Source: Nostoc sp. JL33
Lineage (GTDB): Bacteria; Cyanobacteriota; Cyanobacteriia; Cyanobacteriales; Nostocaceae
Length of the DNA: 64,000 nucleotides
Assembly (NCBI RefSeq): GCF_017114985.1
Contig: NZ_JABXKP010000083.1
Coordinates: forward strand, 23,158-87,157
Direction: 5' to 3'
The first letter of the stretch is position 1; each line of letters starts with the position of its first letter. Positions 17,885 through 27,403 of this stretch are shown here, piece after piece. The translations under genes and the position numbers were made by a program. The notes beneath the pieces are model-generated. The model had not been told where the DNA came from. It did no database searches and worked only from the letters and a program-made list of their open reading frames with translations.

Positions 17885-19771
17885 CTATAAAGCCTTCAGA
17901 TGCCGACTTCGCACACGTTCAGCACTACCAGTAGGAATCGCAGCAATTAATTTTTGCGTATATTCCTCTTTGGGTTCCAGGTAAATGCTTTCGGCTGTCC
18001 CTTCTTCAACAATTTGACCGCGATTCATGACTAAAATGCGATCGCTCATAAATTTCACTACACTCAAATCGTGAGAAATAAAAATATAGGTAAGCTGAAA
18101 ATCTGACTGTAACTCTTTGAGAAGATTTAATACCTGCGCCTGTACTGAAACATCCAGCGCTGAAACTGATTCATCGCAGATGATAAACTTAGGATTTAAC
18201 GCCAAAGAACGGGCTATACAAATCCGTTGACGTTGACCACCAGAAAACTGATGGGGATAGCGGCTAATTGCATCTGCACTCAACCCCACCCGTTCTAAGA
18301 GTTCGACTACCCGTTGGCGTCGTTGTTGCTTGGTCTTACCAACGGAGTGAATTAACAATGGTTCCATCACCGCATCCCCAACCTTCATCCGGGGATCTAG
18401 GGAACTGAAAGGGTTTTGGAAGACTATTTGCATTTCCCGCCGCAGTTTTTGCAATGGTTCTCCTTTGAGGCTAGTAATATCTTGTTTCTCAAAGATAATC
18501 TGACCACTCATCGGTTCAATTAATCGCAGCAAGGTTCTGCCAAGGGTGGTTTTACCGCAACCAGATTCTCCCACCAAACCTAGTGTTTCTCCTGGTTTGA
18601 CATCAAAGGAAACGCCATTAACTGCCATATTGTAGCGTTTTGTACCACCAAACACCCCGCGCACTGGAAAACCAACTTTCAGGTTGCGGATTTGCAGCAG
18701 GGGTTCCAATTGATTGAAGTTTGCCAATCTTGCAGCAATCTCTTCGGTGGTGACTTCTGTAGGTTGTGCGGGTTCTTTCGCCTGAATTACTACTTCTCCC
18801 GTTGCTGTCTCTTCTGCACTCATGTAGTCAGAAACGGTGAGTAATTTTTGGGGGCGACGGTCAAGTGAGGGGCGACAGGCGATCAAACCTTTAGTATATG
18901 GATGCTGGGGACTGCTGAAAATTTGCCCAGAAGTACCAGATTCGACAACTTTACCTTTATACATCACCGCTACTTCGTCAGCAATTTCTGAAATTAGCCC
19001 CAAGTCGTGCGTGATGAAAATCATTGCCATATCACGGCTTTGCTGCAATTCTCGCAACAAGTCCAAAATAGTCGCTTGCACCGTCACATCTAAAGCTGTG
19101 GTTGGTTCATCGGCAATTAAGATTAATGGGTTGCAAGAAATTGCCATTGCAATCATCACCCGTTGCAACTGACCCCCAGAAAGTTGATGAGGGTAGCGTT
19201 CCAGCATGGCTTCTTTGTGTTCTTTAACCATCTGTGCCAACTTTGATCGTTCTGGTTTCAATGAATTGCTGTTGGTTTGATGCCAACTTTCGATATACTG
19301 CTGCTCTATCTCCTGATCGCTAGGTAGAAGTTTTACCTCTTGCAGACCTGCGATCGCAATTTGTTTTGCTTGGGTTGCTGAGACATTTTGATGCCGCATA
19401 ATCGCTTCTGTTAGCTGAAACCCGATGTTATAAACCGGATTAAGCGAACTCATCGGTTCTTGAAAAATCATCGCAATGTCGCCACCCCGGTGTAACTGCA
19501 TTTGCTCAGGAGGCAATTTTACCAAATCGATGGCGTTGGCATTCTCCTGCGGACGAAACCAGATTTCACCGCCAGTAACTATACCGGGACTTTGTAACAA
19601 ACCCATCACAGCTAGGGCTGTCACTGATTTACCACTCCCCGATTCTCCTACTATTCCTAGAGTTTCACCTCGATGCAGCGCAAAAGAAATACCATCCAAA
19701 GCTCTGACAGTATTGCCATCACCGGGAAATTCAACTTGGAGATTGCGAACCTCTAGGACAGTTTCTCTCAT
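17885..19771 (-). CDS. Fused oligopeptide-type ABC transporter ATPase (DppD-DppF/GsiA-like)
   Basis: One 628-residue protein with two complete ABC ATPase domains. The first has Walker A GESGSGKSV near residue 41 and signature LSGGQLQRVMIA near 196. The second has GESGCGKTT near residue 398 and FSGGQRQRICIA near 498. Oligopeptide-loop sequences (FSSPQHPYTKGLIACRP and the EEYTQKLIAAIP end) place it in the peptide/nickel/glutathione import class. It would sit on the cytosolic face of an importer, but no permease or binding protein is adjacent, so it is an orphan ATPase, as often seen in cyanobacteria. Confidence 0.93.
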   Translation of the reverse strand: MRETVLEVRNLQVEFPGDGNTVRALDGISFALHRGETLGIVGESGSGKSVTALAVMGLLQSPGIVTGGEIWFRPQENANAIDLVKLPPEQMQLHRGGDIAMIFQEPMSSLNPVYNIGFQLTEAIMRHQNVSATQAKQIAIAGLQEVKLLPSDQEIEQQYIESWHQTNSNSLKPERSKLAQMVKEHKEAMLERYPHQLSGGQLQRVMIAMAISCNPLILIADEPTTALDVTVQATILDLLRELQQSRDMAMIFITHDLGLISEIADEVAVMYKGKVVESGTSGQIFSSPQHPYTKGLIACRPSLDRRPQKLLTVSDYMSAEETATGEVVIQAKEPAQPTEVTTEEIAARLANFNQLEPLLQIRNLKVGFPVRGVFGGTKRYNMAVNGVSFDVKPGETLGLVGESGCGKTTLGRTLLRLIEPMSGQIIFEKQDITSLKGEPLQKLRREMQIVFQNPFSSLDPRMKVGDAVMEPLLIHSVGKTKQQRRQRVVELLERVGLSADAISRYPHQFSGGQRQRICIARSLALNPKFIICDESVSALDVSVQAQVLNLLKELQSDFQLTYIFISHDLSVVKFMSDRILVMNRGQIVEEGTAESIYLEPKEEYTQKLIAAIPTGSAERVRSRHLKAL

Positions 19772-20098
19772 AGGAGTTGGGTAGAAATTCTAACTTAAAA
19801 TTATTTGATTTTAACAATAGTTTTGATGTATGTGTCGGTAAATTTGGTTTTTACACTCTTTGGCAGTTTTTCTGACATCGCATACTTCCACAATATACAT
19901 GCATTTGCGATGTATTACTGCCTGTGATCTCTGCAAACTGCGATCGGCTCATGGTATCTTTACAAAAATGTTGCATAGGCGTAGCCCGCACTTCGACAAA
20001 GCTCTGTTACCATCGTAGACATCGCACTATAAGACTCCTATTTGATTTTTGCAAAAATCTGGCGTTGCTGATTAGATTTATTGTTATGACGCAAAACG
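19772..20098. other. Intergenic region, no gene seen
   Basis: AT-rich with one dispersed repeat fragment (GGCGTAGCCCGCACTTCG ... CATCGTAGACATCGCAC, about 19978-20027). No supported coding sequence. Confidence 0.5.
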
Positions 20099-22264
20099 CT
20101 ACGCAGGAAGTCCCAACGCTTTTACAATCAGCGGCAATAGCTTACTGCACGCCTCAATAATATTCGCAGTGCTTGGCAAACTCTTCAATATTCCATCAAA
20201 GTTTATTCTAGCCTTTCGCACCAATCCTTTCTTTTTCTCCTGGTCAGGTGTTTGTTCTGCTTCAGCCAAAGCTTTGACATGCTCTAATAAATCTGCTTTA
20301 TCTTCGGGAGCTAAGTCGGTATCTTCATTAACCGCTTGCTGAAGTTGGATCAGTAGTTCTTTAATTCCAGGTTGAGTAGGATCTGGAGAACTAGGCAACT
20401 GATTGAGAACGTTAGACACGCTACCGCTAATTTCACCCAAATTAATGGTTGAACCTGTAATGTCGCCTCCCACCGTAATTTTTGCACCTGTGGAGGCATC
20501 CACATTACCACCTGCATTAATGTTCTGATGTTCCATAATCTCTCCAAGTTGATTTGTAAGGTAGATTCGATGGCCTTGTCCCTGAACAATCACACTTTCA
20601 GCAGAACTACCTGTGCGTTCAGCTAATTTTTGCGACATATCCATTAAAACCTGGAAGTAACTATTTAGCCTGGCAATCTCACCATCCTTAGCGTCGAAAG
20701 CTAACTGATACACTTTACGCAAGTCTTCGTAAGTTTCATTTACCCGCTCAACCACTTGTTGACGAGAAACCCCTTCCCGATGACCAACTTTGACAATCCA
20801 AAGATCGCCGCGTTGCTCTAAACCCTGTAACTCTAACCCTAGACTCTCATCCTCCAAGCGGAATTTCTCAAACACAAAACTCAGGGATATGGGGTCAATC
20901 TCCTGCTCAAACACCAGCTCATAGGAAGTTTCTATTTTGCGAACGATCGCCTCAAACTCCCCTGGCAAAAAGTTCCGTTCTATAGGATAACGTTGGGTAG
21001 CCTTACCATCTTCAAAGTCACAGTAGATATAGTCACAAATTATCCCCTGAAAACAGGTCTGGCGATTAAAGCTCCAATCTTTCAGACAGCAACCAGTTAA
21101 ATCTGCTTGGGAAAAGTCTACATCAGTAACCAGCGTCCGCACAAACCTAGCATGACGGAGGTTAGCTCCCCGGAAGTCTGCCCCATCCAAAATTGCCTCT
21201 GTGAAGTCGAAATCCTGCAAGTAGTCCGCCTCTTGCAGATAAGCTCCCCGCAGGTTGGCGCGAAAAAAGTTTTTGGTTTTGGGTTCTCCTTTTAGTAAGG
21301 CTTGCACTTTGGGCTGATGCAAATCTAAGTAGGAATCATCCACCGTTGCGGCGTCCCAATCAGTTGTACCAGTAAAACGAGTCCTGTAGAGTTTCTTGGC
21401 CCGTAGGTCAATGTTTGCTAAGGATATTCTTGAAAAGTTGAGGTGGCTCAAGTCTAGCTCACGGAAAGAAGTGCCTCCCAAGTTAGCGATCGCCTTTCCC
21501 AGTCCCAGAATTGCATCGGGTTGTCCCTGCAAACGAGGGTTGTCTTGGAAAAATTGCAGTATTACTAAGGCGATCACTACAGCCAAAACACTACTACCTA
21601 ACCATCCCACTAACTCCGTTATGAAACCTATGATCTTTTGAGTTGGCCGTATTTCCTGCAAATACTTATTGTCCATAGCACCGCTTGCAGCCCGCACCAG
21701 TCCGACTGCACCACAAAACAGCATGAAGCTAGCTAGCAAAAATCCATGTAACCAGCGGAATTGTCTTTGAAAGCCCATAGCCAGCAGTGAACTCGCCAAG
21801 CTTAAACCAACTACACTCAACAGAGAAGTCGCTGTCAATAAAGTGCCGAATAAAGCGCTAACGACCACAAAGTTCTCTAGCCCCATCAGTCGAAGCCCCA
21901 GCGCTAAAATTGGCAAAACCAGCCAGCACCCAACCAATGCCACTAAAATACTCTGCAACCATTGGGTACGCACCCAGTAAACAAATGTAGCTAGGATGAT
22001 TGCCACAATTGCGATCGTCAGATACCGCCACCCCTGGTAATCGAATACCAGGTCGAGCGCTAACTTAGCTCCAGCGTTGGCTGCTACCACGGCACATAAG
22101 AGGCTCAGTAGTAAGCTTAAGGAAAATATCCCAATTCGACTCATCGCCGAAAGTCCCAGCAAACATTGGCTGAAGTCCAGTTGACTCAGCATCTCTTGAG
22201 AAATGCGCTTTCCTCGGAGATCAATCAAGCGAGGCACGCTAGTTGGTAGTGATGCCTGATTCAT
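20099..22264 (-). CDS. Membrane pentapeptide-repeat protein with conflict-system-like tail
   Basis: 721 residues. The N-terminus has a short LIDLRGKRISQEMLSQLDFS repeat-like segment, then about six hydrophobic segments (about 42-245), then pentapeptide repeats (A(D/N)LxX; about 268-420, e.g. FRANLRGAYLQEADY and DGADFRGANLRHARF), a charged mixed domain (about 430-560), a GGNVDASTGAKITVGGDITG motif near residue 583, and an alpha-helical tail with LAPEDKADLLEHVKALAEAEQ and ACSKLLPLIVKALGL. The last two elements recur, in my recollection, in cyanobacterial NACHT/TIR/protease-type proteins. It diverges from the protease gene with 78 bp between the starts. Function unknown. Confidence 0.75.
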   Translation of the reverse strand: MNQASLPTSVPRLIDLRGKRISQEMLSQLDFSQCLLGLSAMSRIGIFSLSLLLSLLCAVVAANAGAKLALDLVFDYQGWRYLTIAIVAIILATFVYWVRTQWLQSILVALVGCWLVLPILALGLRLMGLENFVVVSALFGTLLTATSLLSVVGLSLASSLLAMGFQRQFRWLHGFLLASFMLFCGAVGLVRAASGAMDNKYLQEIRPTQKIIGFITELVGWLGSSVLAVVIALVILQFFQDNPRLQGQPDAILGLGKAIANLGGTSFRELDLSHLNFSRISLANIDLRAKKLYRTRFTGTTDWDAATVDDSYLDLHQPKVQALLKGEPKTKNFFRANLRGAYLQEADYLQDFDFTEAILDGADFRGANLRHARFVRTLVTDVDFSQADLTGCCLKDWSFNRQTCFQGIICDYIYCDFEDGKATQRYPIERNFLPGEFEAIVRKIETSYELVFEQEIDPISLSFVFEKFRLEDESLGLELQGLEQRGDLWIVKVGHREGVSRQQVVERVNETYEDLRKVYQLAFDAKDGEIARLNSYFQVLMDMSQKLAERTGSSAESVIVQGQGHRIYLTNQLGEIMEHQNINAGGNVDASTGAKITVGGDITGSTINLGEISGSVSNVLNQLPSSPDPTQPGIKELLIQLQQAVNEDTDLAPEDKADLLEHVKALAEAEQTPDQEKKKGLVRKARINFDGILKSLPSTANIIEACSKLLPLIVKALGLPA

Positions 22265-22342
22265 TCAAGTAAAATAATAGCTACTGTTAATTAAGTAATG
22301 ACACGTACTATAATTAGCATAAATTACCATTGAAATTTTTTT

Positions 22343-24130
22343 ATGGCAAGGATTTTACTGAATAGAATATCGCCTGAACTCGGCAATATTTCCAAAGAGC
22401 TAGAAAGTATCGAGGCTCAAGAAAAAAATATAGAGTTAACCCACGTGTCAGGGTCTGACCTAGCAAAGTTCATCAATAAGCGATTACACCGACGATATCA
22501 GAAGACCAGTACGCCTCTGACCCCAGTCTTAAATGAGAACGATTTGTTACCTTTGAGTTTTTTTAGGACAGGGCTAGAGGCAGGTAAAAGTGTCTGTTGT
22601 CTAGTCCGTCGAATTAGCGAACCCAAAGACTTAGACAAATTGATCGAAGCAGCTGACAAAGACCCAATACTGCGATCAATACTACTGAAATGGTACAGCT
22701 TTGACCCGATCACTGATCAAGACAAATTTAAGACTAAGGCTCCAACGGTGGATTTGCCTTACGCCTCTGGATTTCTTGTAGGCGGCGACTACCTGCTAAC
22801 GAATCGCCATGTTGTTGAGGATCTGCTAACCAATTGCGATGGTAAGGAGCAAAAAAAGTTCCTCTCTGAATTTAGTGCGGTGTTTAACTACGAAGCCGAT
22901 CCCCATCGTCAGGAAAGCAATCCAGAGCTATTAGCTCGATTAGACAAGTATAAGTTTGATGATTTTTTGATCAAGTCATCCAACACAGACCTAGATTACG
23001 TGTTGCTGAAACTGAAGCCAGTAGATGGTAAGTCGGCGATTGTAAAATTTGGGAAAGTTAATCTAGCAAAAATCTTAGAAGAAGAAGTTGCTCCACGTAT
23101 AAACATAGATATGTTAGCTACTGACTCCAACCTCAAAGCAGCCATTGAACCTGATTTTGTAACTCTCATCCAGAGCAAAAAATTTATTGACGGTGATCCA
23201 ATCCACATGATTGAGCATCCTGGGGGGCGACCCAAAGAAGTCGTTGTGTTTAATAATCGCCTGGTAAATGTGTACGAGAATTTTCTTGAGTATGACACTG
23301 ATGCGGAGCCTGGCTCCTCTGGTAGTCCGTTATTTAATACAGATTGGCAGGTAGTTGGTATTCATCAAGCGGCACTCTTAGATGAAAAAAGCAAAGATAA
23401 GAAGATCAAAGGCTATCTAGGCATTCGGATCGATAGCATTTTAGCAGACCTGAAGAAACAAACCTCTAGCGATCCAAAGTTGCAAGATTTTTGGGAGAAG
23501 TACATTGATCGCACTGCCCCACGCACACAGCCTCAAGTATTTATCCTAGCCGGACGAAGACGTTCATTTTTAGGAGATGATGCAGAGCTAGAACAGGAGG
23601 CGATGAAGCATCTGCGACAGTCAATTTTTGAGGAAACGAAACGTCGTGATCCAGGGGTACACCTTGTCTCCATACTAGGAAATCCTGAGATATCGTACTC
23701 CGAAGCTCTCAAGCTGGCGATAAAGGATGTTAACCAGCAACGCAATCCTGAACAGCAGGGTGAACTAGCAATTGAACTGCTGGTCAATCGTTCAGATACT
23801 TCTAGCTCCAAAAATTTTAGCATCAAACTCTACTACAACGCTGGCAATGACCGTGCTAAGAAATTAGCAGAATCCTTGCAAACTGTTCTTCATGAAGACA
23901 ATCCATCGTTCTCCATCAGTGCCCTTCCTGATTCCTATACGTCTACTCGTGGCTTGAGGTTTTGCCGAGATGTGAATTTACCAGCAGTTGTAATTTTTGT
24001 AGGTGATCTAGCTAATGGGAGCGATCGCAACTACATTGAAAAGATACAGCAAGATCCTGCTGCTGCGTCAGCGCTTGCTAACAGTTTTACTAAAGGTATC
24101 CTTGCTGCCTTAGAACGGCTGGAAAACTAA
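22343..24130 (+). CDS. Trypsin-like serine protease with degenerate amidase-fold C-terminus
   Basis: 595 residues with no signal peptide, so probably cytosolic. A chymotrypsin-fold protease domain spans about 135-380 with the whole triad visible: His156 in TNRHVV, Asp218 in DLDYVLLKL, Ser326 in PGSSGSPLF. The N-terminal 130 residues are unassigned. The last 200 residues (from about 393) follow the Amidase_3 pattern, ending in RFCRDVNLPAVVIFVGDLANGSD, which matches the LRxTxxPAVLVExGFLSN signature. The zinc/catalytic positions appear lost: SIHAN becomes ELLVN and the catalytic E of VEVG becomes F. I infer a regulated protease with a non-catalytic binding domain. Divergent from the pentapeptide gene. 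Confidence 0.8.
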   Translation: MARILLNRISPELGNISKELESIEAQEKNIELTHVSGSDLAKFINKRLHRRYQKTSTPLTPVLNENDLLPLSFFRTGLEAGKSVCCLVRRISEPKDLDKLIEAADKDPILRSILLKWYSFDPITDQDKFKTKAPTVDLPYASGFLVGGDYLLTNRHVVEDLLTNCDGKEQKKFLSEFSAVFNYEADPHRQESNPELLARLDKYKFDDFLIKSSNTDLDYVLLKLKPVDGKSAIVKFGKVNLAKILEEEVAPRINIDMLATDSNLKAAIEPDFVTLIQSKKFIDGDPIHMIEHPGGRPKEVVVFNNRLVNVYENFLEYDTDAEPGSSGSPLFNTDWQVVGIHQAALLDEKSKDKKIKGYLGIRIDSILADLKKQTSSDPKLQDFWEKYIDRTAPRTQPQVFILAGRRRSFLGDDAELEQEAMKHLRQSIFEETKRRDPGVHLVSILGNPEISYSEALKLAIKDVNQQRNPEQQGELAIELLVNRSDTSSSKNFSIKLYYNAGNDRAKKLAESLQTVLHEDNPSFSISALPDSYTSTRGLRFCRDVNLPAVVIFVGDLANGSDRNYIEKIQQDPAAASALANSFTKGILAALERLEN

Positions 24131-24184
24131 TAGCATTAGTTCCTTTCAAGCCAAATGGGAATATTTAAAGGATAAACATAATCA

Positions 24185-24235
24185 GTGAAAGTCTTGCTTG
24201 ACACCAACATAATTGTGGATATTGCCCTGGAATGA
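24185..24235 (+). pseudogene. 5' fragment of a PIN-domain toxin gene
   Basis: GTG followed by 15 codons giving VKVLLDTNIIVDIALE, the typical first strand of a PIN (VapC-type) ribonuclease with its first acidic residue, then TGA. The rest of the gene is missing; it is joined directly to the antitoxin fragment. Confidence 0.6.
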
Positions 24236-24324
24236 GCGTAATCCAAAGCGAGGGGATTATCTTTACTGATGATGATTTCGCTGACTTACGCGATCGCAGT
24301 GTGGGAAGAGAAATTGATTTATGA
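24232..24324 (+). pseudogene. Probable remnant of an antitoxin C-terminus
   Basis: A 30-codon frame ending in FADLRDRSVGREIDL whose TGA overlaps the downstream PIN gene by ATGA, the classical antitoxin/toxin overlap. The N-terminal DNA-binding part is absent and the upstream side is a PIN fragment, so it looks like the 3' end of a deleted antitoxin gene rather than a complete one. Confidence 0.5.
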
Positions 24325-24739
24325 GCTTGAAATACTTACTTGATACCAATATTCTCTCAGAGCCAGCACGTCCTATTCCTAATGCTAATGTTTTGCACAA
24401 GCTAGATATTCATAAATCAGAAGTTGTTGTTCATGAACTTTTACATGGCTGTTTGCGATTGCCAGAATCTAAGCGGCGAGAGTCACTTTGGAATTATATT
24501 CATGAATCGATATTAAATTTACCAGTCCTTGATTACGATTTAAATGCGGCACAATGGCACGCCCAAGAAAGGGCTAGATTATCCAAGATTGGCAAAACTC
24601 CTGCTTTTGTAGATAGTCAAATTGCGAGTATTGCTTACTGTAATAATCTAATATTGGTAACTAATAATGTTCTGATTTCGAGTTTTTTAATAATTTAAGA
24701 GTTGAAAATTGGTTTGTTAATAGGACTGAATTTGTCTAA
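24321..24739 (+). pseudogene. VapC-type PIN-domain toxin, frameshifted near its 3' end
   Basis: Starts MSLKYLLDTNILSEPARP, with the conserved acidic residues of PIN nucleases (LLDTN, the glutamate in VHELLHG, FVDSQIASIA). The annotated frame ends at 24698 after LVTNNVLISSF. The expected tail is found in another frame: if one T is restored near 24671, the sequence continues SDFEFFNNLRVENWF and stops at 24739. A single-base deletion therefore destroyed the last 23 codons. The four PIN acidic residues come from the part before or at the shift, so partial activity cannot be ruled out. A sequencing error is an alternative. Confidence 0.7.
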
Positions 24740-24915
24740 AGCGAGATAAAGATAAACATAACTTGTGAAAATTTTGTTATGGCGTTTCCTGATCAATAAA
24801 TCTTTCAGCACCTCTCTTGATAGACAGAATTGGTATAACTTTCTCTATCCCTAACTCACTCCGATAGCTAAACTAAGCGATGTCTCAGGAAAAAACGTAA
24901 AGCGTCAACGCAGAC

Positions 24916-24944
24916 AAAAAAATAGCACATCCTAAAGGATGGCT
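24916..24944 (-). terminator. Probable terminator downstream of ssb
   Basis: On the minus strand AGCCATCC, loop TTTA, GGATG(T)GCT followed by seven T. It is positioned about 60 bp after the ssb stop codon. Confidence 0.65.
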
Positions 24945-25006
24945 ACTTGTAGAAATTGTCTAATCGTAATGTTTTTTGCGATTGAATACACGCTCAACTA
25001 CCAACT

Positions 25007-25582
25007 TTAGAACGGAATATCATCTGGATCTGGTTCTTCCGCTTTCACTGCTGGATAAGTGGTTCGCTCATAATTTGTGGCTTGGGGTACGGGTTCGTAA
25101 GTTGTCGCTTGGGGAGTAACACCAACAGGATTTGTCGCTGGGGTAGGTGCTGGACGTGGTGAATCGTAACTGGGAACGTCTTTCTGTGGAGGACGGGATG
25201 CTGAAGATGGTTGTCGAGGAGACGTTTCAGTGAATGATGGAGTTACGGTTGCTGAGGGCAATGGATCAGTATTAAAACTACCTCCAACAGGTTGAATTTG
25301 TTGCACCGTCAATTCAGCGCGTTTTTCTTTAAAACCTTCTTGACGCTCAACAGTATTCATAGTTAAACGTCCTACCAAGATGACGCGATCGCCTTGGTGG
25401 TAGTTTTGCTGAATTTCTGTCGCTAAATTCCCCCAGCCGACAACTTTTAAGGTGGCTGGCGGATCTTCTGGTTTCTGGGAATTGGGAAACTGCACCAGCA
25501 TTTCCGTGACTCCCAGATTATCGGCTGTATAGCGGAGTTGCGGTTCGTTAATAATTTCCGCCATCAAAACGCAGCTGTTCAT
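25007..25582 (-). CDS. ssb: Single-stranded DNA-binding protein
   Basis: 191 residues. An N-terminal OB fold covers about 1-105 (MNSCVLMAEIINEPQLRYT, VVGWGNLA, YHQGDRVILVGRL, ERQEGFKEKRAELTVQQI). A Pro/Thr/Ser-rich linker follows, and the acidic tip EEPDPDDIPF is the standard SSB peptide that recruits partner proteins. ATG 25582 is chosen because CAGGAG lies nine bases upstream; the frame is open to 25618. It appears to be monocistronic, with a terminator downstream. Confidence 0.92.
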   Translation of the reverse strand: MNSCVLMAEIINEPQLRYTADNLGVTEMLVQFPNSQKPEDPPATLKVVGWGNLATEIQQNYHQGDRVILVGRLTMNTVERQEGFKEKRAELTVQQIQPVGGSFNTDPLPSATVTPSFTETSPRQPSSASRPPQKDVPSYDSPRPAPTPATNPVGVTPQATTYEPVPQATNYERTTYPAVKAEEPDPDDIPF

Positions 25583-25877
25583 TAAAATTACTCCTGACTG
25601 CAAAAAGTACTGATTCAAAAAGAGAAGGTTTTTCTATGTAGTGCCAATTAATATCTAGATAGGTTTAATCTTTTGCATTTTTTAATAATGTTTGAACAAA
25701 TTTTCTACATCCGCTCTAGGTTTTTAGTCATTTCTAGCATAAAAGCCAAGCGATCGCTTTGAACAGCATTGAGTATGCCGCTCGCCACCCTCGCTTGACT
25801 AAATGAGCATTAAATTCTGCATTGAATAGTATAATTGTACCACCGATTCATCAAATAGAAAAAATTCTTGGCAAAAA

Positions 25878-27134
25878 TTAAGACTTGATGTGAACTGGAA
25901 AAACACCCAAGGCGATCAACCTGGCTGGAAGGTCGCGCAAAATGGGTAAGCGCAAAAACGCAGGTGGTACAAAGGTGAGATTTGAGGTGAGAACCGTGGC
26001 CAATACCCGCTTTTGGATAAAAGTTTGAAACGCCTGAATGATGCGTGTGGGCAATTCGCGTTGACGCTGTACTTTTGCTAGGTCGCTAAGTTGTACTTGT
26101 CCGTTTTTGAGCGGTTTGCTGAGTAGATTCGCTGCGATGACAGCATCTTGAATCGCGTAATTAATGCCAACTCCACCAACAGGGGACATTATATGGGCTG
26201 CGTCACCAATGAGTAACAGTCCTGGACGATACCAGCGTTTGACGCGGCTGGACTCGACTGAGAGAAAGGCTATTTGTGACCAATCATCTAAATTTTGGAT
26301 GCGTTGCTGGAATTCTGGCACTACTTCGACAAAAGATTTTTTTAATTCCTCCAAACCCTCAGCCCGCACTTGTTGATAGCCTCCCTTGGGGATGATATAT
26401 GCAACTTGCCACTCATCACCACGGTCAAGCATGGCAATGATTTTACCTTTGCCAAAGCGCCCCATTCCCCCTTCAGGGTCTTCTGGCTGACGCGGTAAGC
26501 GGAACCAGAGGACATCCATTGGCGGCGAGGTTTCGATTGATTCAAACTCACCCAGATGGCGTAAACGTGAGTGGCGACCATCTGCACCCACTGTCACTAT
26601 TGCCCGGATTTCATGCCAGCCACCGCCTCCTCGATAGCGAACACCTTGAATCACCCCATTTTCCGTAATTAATTCCTGTACATTCGCACCCATCACCAGA
26701 TGGAAACTAGGATATTTTTGTGCTTCTTGGGTGATGAACTCCAGGAATTTTACCTGGGGAAGCATCGTAATGTAGGGGTAGTGGGTTTTCAGATGACTAA
26801 AATCTGCCAATGTGACAGTATCTTTAGGAGTTTTAAACCTAATTTGGCGCATCTTTGTATGGGGGAGTTCTAGCAAAGCTGCACTAAGTCCCAATTCCTC
26901 CATAATTTCCATCACCGATGGATGAATCGTATCTCCACGAAAATCGCGATCAAAATCTTTGTGCGCTTCCAGCAGCATCACAGAAATGCCTTGACGCGCT
27001 AATAACAGCGCCAATACTGCTCCTGCCGGCCCCCCACCCACAATGCAACAATCTGTGGTTTGTACGTCTACAATGTCATGAACAGGGTTAATAATTGGGT
27101 CTTGGGAAAGATTTTTAGGTACATCGGTAGTCAT
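25878..27134 (-). CDS. FAD-dependent monooxygenase (UbiH/PHBH-type)
   Basis: 418-residue group A flavin hydroxylase. The Rossmann GGGPAGAVLALLLARQG is near residue 34, the DG motif (TVGADGRHSRLR) near 180, and the GD motif (GDAAHIMSPVGGVGINYAIQDA) near 311. These are the dinucleotide-binding signatures of p-hydroxybenzoate-hydroxylase-like enzymes. Family members oxidise aromatic or isoprenoid substrates; nothing here identifies the substrate. No operon partner is evident; it diverges from the ABC ATPase gene at 27404. Confidence 0.88.
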   Translation of the reverse strand: MTTDVPKNLSQDPIINPVHDIVDVQTTDCCIVGGGPAGAVLALLLARQGISVMLLEAHKDFDRDFRGDTIHPSVMEIMEELGLSAALLELPHTKMRQIRFKTPKDTVTLADFSHLKTHYPYITMLPQVKFLEFITQEAQKYPSFHLVMGANVQELITENGVIQGVRYRGGGGWHEIRAIVTVGADGRHSRLRHLGEFESIETSPPMDVLWFRLPRQPEDPEGGMGRFGKGKIIAMLDRGDEWQVAYIIPKGGYQQVRAEGLEELKKSFVEVVPEFQQRIQNLDDWSQIAFLSVESSRVKRWYRPGLLLIGDAAHIMSPVGGVGINYAIQDAVIAANLLSKPLKNGQVQLSDLAKVQRQRELPTRIIQAFQTFIQKRVLATVLTSNLTFVPPAFLRLPILRDLPARLIALGVFPVHIKS

Positions 27135-27403
27135 AACAACACCTCCTAATAGCCCTAAATTTCAGGATAGTTTGCTTTTTATGATGCGAGCTGTTTTTTT
27201 AACTTTTCGTATTTACAGAGAACGTGTATTATGATTGGCGCTAAACTGTCATTGGTCATTAGTCCAAATCCAATGACGCCAGTCGCCTCAAGTCGAGCCA
27301 GCCGCTTGCGTATTTTCCCCCCGTTGTGCGGGCTGGCGTGGGAAACCCGCTCTTACCGCCTGGCTCCCCAATGCCCAATCCCCAATGACAATAATTAATA
27401 GTT

